NCBI RefSeq assembly: GCF_007595705.1
Contig: NZ_NISY01000002.1
Span: 248,001-312,000, forward strand
Length of the DNA: 64,000 nucleotides
Source: Streptomyces sp. SAJ15
Lineage (GTDB): Bacteria > Actinomycetota > Actinomycetes > Streptomycetales > Streptomycetaceae
Reading direction: 5' to 3'
This document shows positions 63,096 through 64,000 of the stretch, one piece after another (position 1 is the stretch's first letter; every line of letters begins with the position of its first letter). Under the pieces are notes generated by a model. The model ran no database searches. It saw nothing but the letters and a program-made list of their open reading frames with translations, and had not been told where the DNA came from. The translations under genes were made by a program, and so were the position numbers.

Positions 63096-64000
63096 GCAGG
63101 CCACGGTAGCCAGGCGGCGAGCCGGAAGTCTCCGCTCCGCGTGATGCGGCCGCTCTCCAGCCGCCCGCCCGCCAACGCCGCGCGCTCCCGCAGCCCGGTG
63201 AGCCCGGCACCGGCGCCGGGGATGGTCCCGGCCTCGGGCCCGGCCGGGCCCGCCCCCTCGGGTCGTGTCGCCCCTTCCGGCCGTATCGCCCCTTCCGGCC
63301 GTATCGCCCCCTCCGGTCGTATAGCTCCGTCGTCCGGGACCGGGTTGCGGACCTCCACGCTCAGCCCTTCGCCGGGGCCGCCCGCGGTCAGGACCGTCAC
63401 CTCGGCGCCCGGTGCGTGCTTCCGCGCGTTGGTCAGGCCCTCCTGGACGATCCGGTACGCGGTACGGCCCGTGCCGTCGGGCAGCGCGTCCACCACGGCC
63501 GCGTCCCATCGGTCCAGCCCGTCGGACAGCGTCACCCGCATGCCCGCCTGCCGCGACTCCTCCACCAGCCGCGGCAGATCGCGCAGCGTGGGCTGCGGCC
63601 GGTCGACGGTCGGCGCCCGCAGAACCCCGATCACCTCGCGCAGGTCCTGGAGCGCCTGGTGCGCGCTGGTGCGGATCACGCCCGCCGCGTGGGCCACCTC
63701 CTCGGGCGAGGCGTCGCTGCGGTACTCCAGCGCGCCCGCGTGCACGCTCAGCAGCGACAGCCGGTGCGCGAGCACGTCGTGCATCTCGCGGGCGATGCGC
63801 TCTCGGGTGAGCCGCTGCGCCTGCTCGGCCCGCAGCGCCGCCTCCGTCTCCGCGCGCCGCGCCCGCTCGCGCAGGGACTCCAGCAGCTGCCGGCGGGAGC
63901 GCACGAACAGCCCCCAGCCGATGGCGGCGTTGAAGAGCACCGCGCCGACCAGCACCGAGCCGGTGTAGCTCAGCTCGGGGTCGGGGTGGAGGGCGGCGTC
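63092..64000 (-). CDS. Two-component sensor histidine kinase, 5' end beyond window
   Basis: About 302 C-terminal residues; the frame is open to the right edge. The end of a transmembrane region (LVGAVLFNAAIGWGLFV) is followed by HisKA_3 with phospho-His in IAREMHDVLAHRLSLLS and an HATPase domain (IVQEGLTNARKHA; GAGAGLTGLRERAALAGG). Between the two ATP motifs lies a four-copy GAIRPE repeat encoded by 18-bp units (63257-63328), which expands the ATP-lid loop. Translation is coupled to the regulator. Confidence 0.9.
   Translation of the reverse strand, partial: DAALHPDPELSYTGSVLVGAVLFNAAIGWGLFVRSRRQLLESLRERARRAETEAALRAEQAQRLTRERIAREMHDVLAHRLSLLSVHAGALEYRSDASPEEVAHAAGVIRTSAHQALQDLREVIGVLRAPTVDRPQPTLRDLPRLVEESRQAGMRVTLSDGLDRWDAAVVDALPDGTGRTAYRIVQEGLTNARKHAPGAEVTVLTAGGPGEGLSVEVRNPVPDDGAIRPEGAIRPEGAIRPEGATRPEGAGPAGPEAGTIPGAGAGLTGLRERAALAGGRLESGRITRSGDFRLAAWLPWPA
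63257..63328 (-). repeat. Four 18-bp tandem units inside the kinase ATP-lid
   Basis: Unit GGGGCGATACGGCCGGAA on the minus strand, two exact and two diverged copies, in frame, encoding (G-A-I/T-R-P-E)x4. Confidence 0.92.

Overview
The window is high-GC DNA with dense genes, GTG starts, short SD sites and U-less hairpin terminators. It is Streptomyces chromosome. Gene content and order (ngcEFG, a ROK regulator, xylFGH, dxs, a permease, hemE, rnd, fadAB, protoporphyrinogen oxidase-hemQ, murC-msrB) match, from memory, the conserved stretch around SCO6005-SCO6061 of S. coelicolor. I saw no insertion sequence, prophage, tRNA, rRNA or CRISPR array.

Layout. 1-6.5 kb: two paralogous secreted FG-GAP proteins (the first cut by the window edge), a 1300-residue GH92 glycosidase with a LacI-type palindrome in front, and a small lipoprotein, all on the minus strand. 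6.9-15.6 kb: two sugar ABC importers, for N-acetylglucosamine/chitobiose (ngcEFG) and xylose-type sugars (xylFGH), with the ROK regulator gene between them. 15.9-19.7 kb: dxs and an amino-acid permease. 19.7-23.3 kb: a PIN-like protein, a beta-propeller protein, hemE and a DUF3000 gene. 23.3-24.7 kb holds no convincing gene, but has a 142-bp tandem repeat with a distant inverted copy, and a second imperfect 61-bp tandem repeat.

24.7-30.6 kb: an orphan response regulator, RNase D, and the fadA-fadB beta-oxidation pair. 30.7-36.1 kb (minus): a CoA-disulfide-reductase-like flavoprotein, pobA, pcaF and a DUF4349 lipoprotein, i.e. aromatic acid catabolism. 36.2-38.5 kb: protoporphyrinogen/coproporphyrinogen oxidase and hemQ, which with hemE suggest the coproporphyrin-dependent heme route. 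38.6-40.6 kb: a secreted tripeptidyl-aminopeptidase-type hydrolase.

40.7-44.4 kb is the most unusual part: a minus-strand cluster of a DUF692 (MNIO) enzyme fused to a C-terminal helical domain, followed by two TIGR04222-type membrane proteins, the first ending in a Gly/Cys-rich tail. It resembles systems in which MNIO enzymes modify cysteines of a peptide. Divergent from it is a class A penicillin-binding protein whose transpeptidase SxxK motif has become TAFT.

47-64 kb: a polysaccharide-deacetylase-like protein, a baeRF-type (archaeo-eukaryotic release-factor-like) protein, a Pth2-like peptidyl-tRNA hydrolase, a small ABC exporter, a Tat-exported PhoX-like protein, a ZapE ATPase, a RibD-like reductase, a small conserved protein, murC, msrB, treZ, a GNAT acetyltransferase and a two-component pair whose kinase runs off the right edge.
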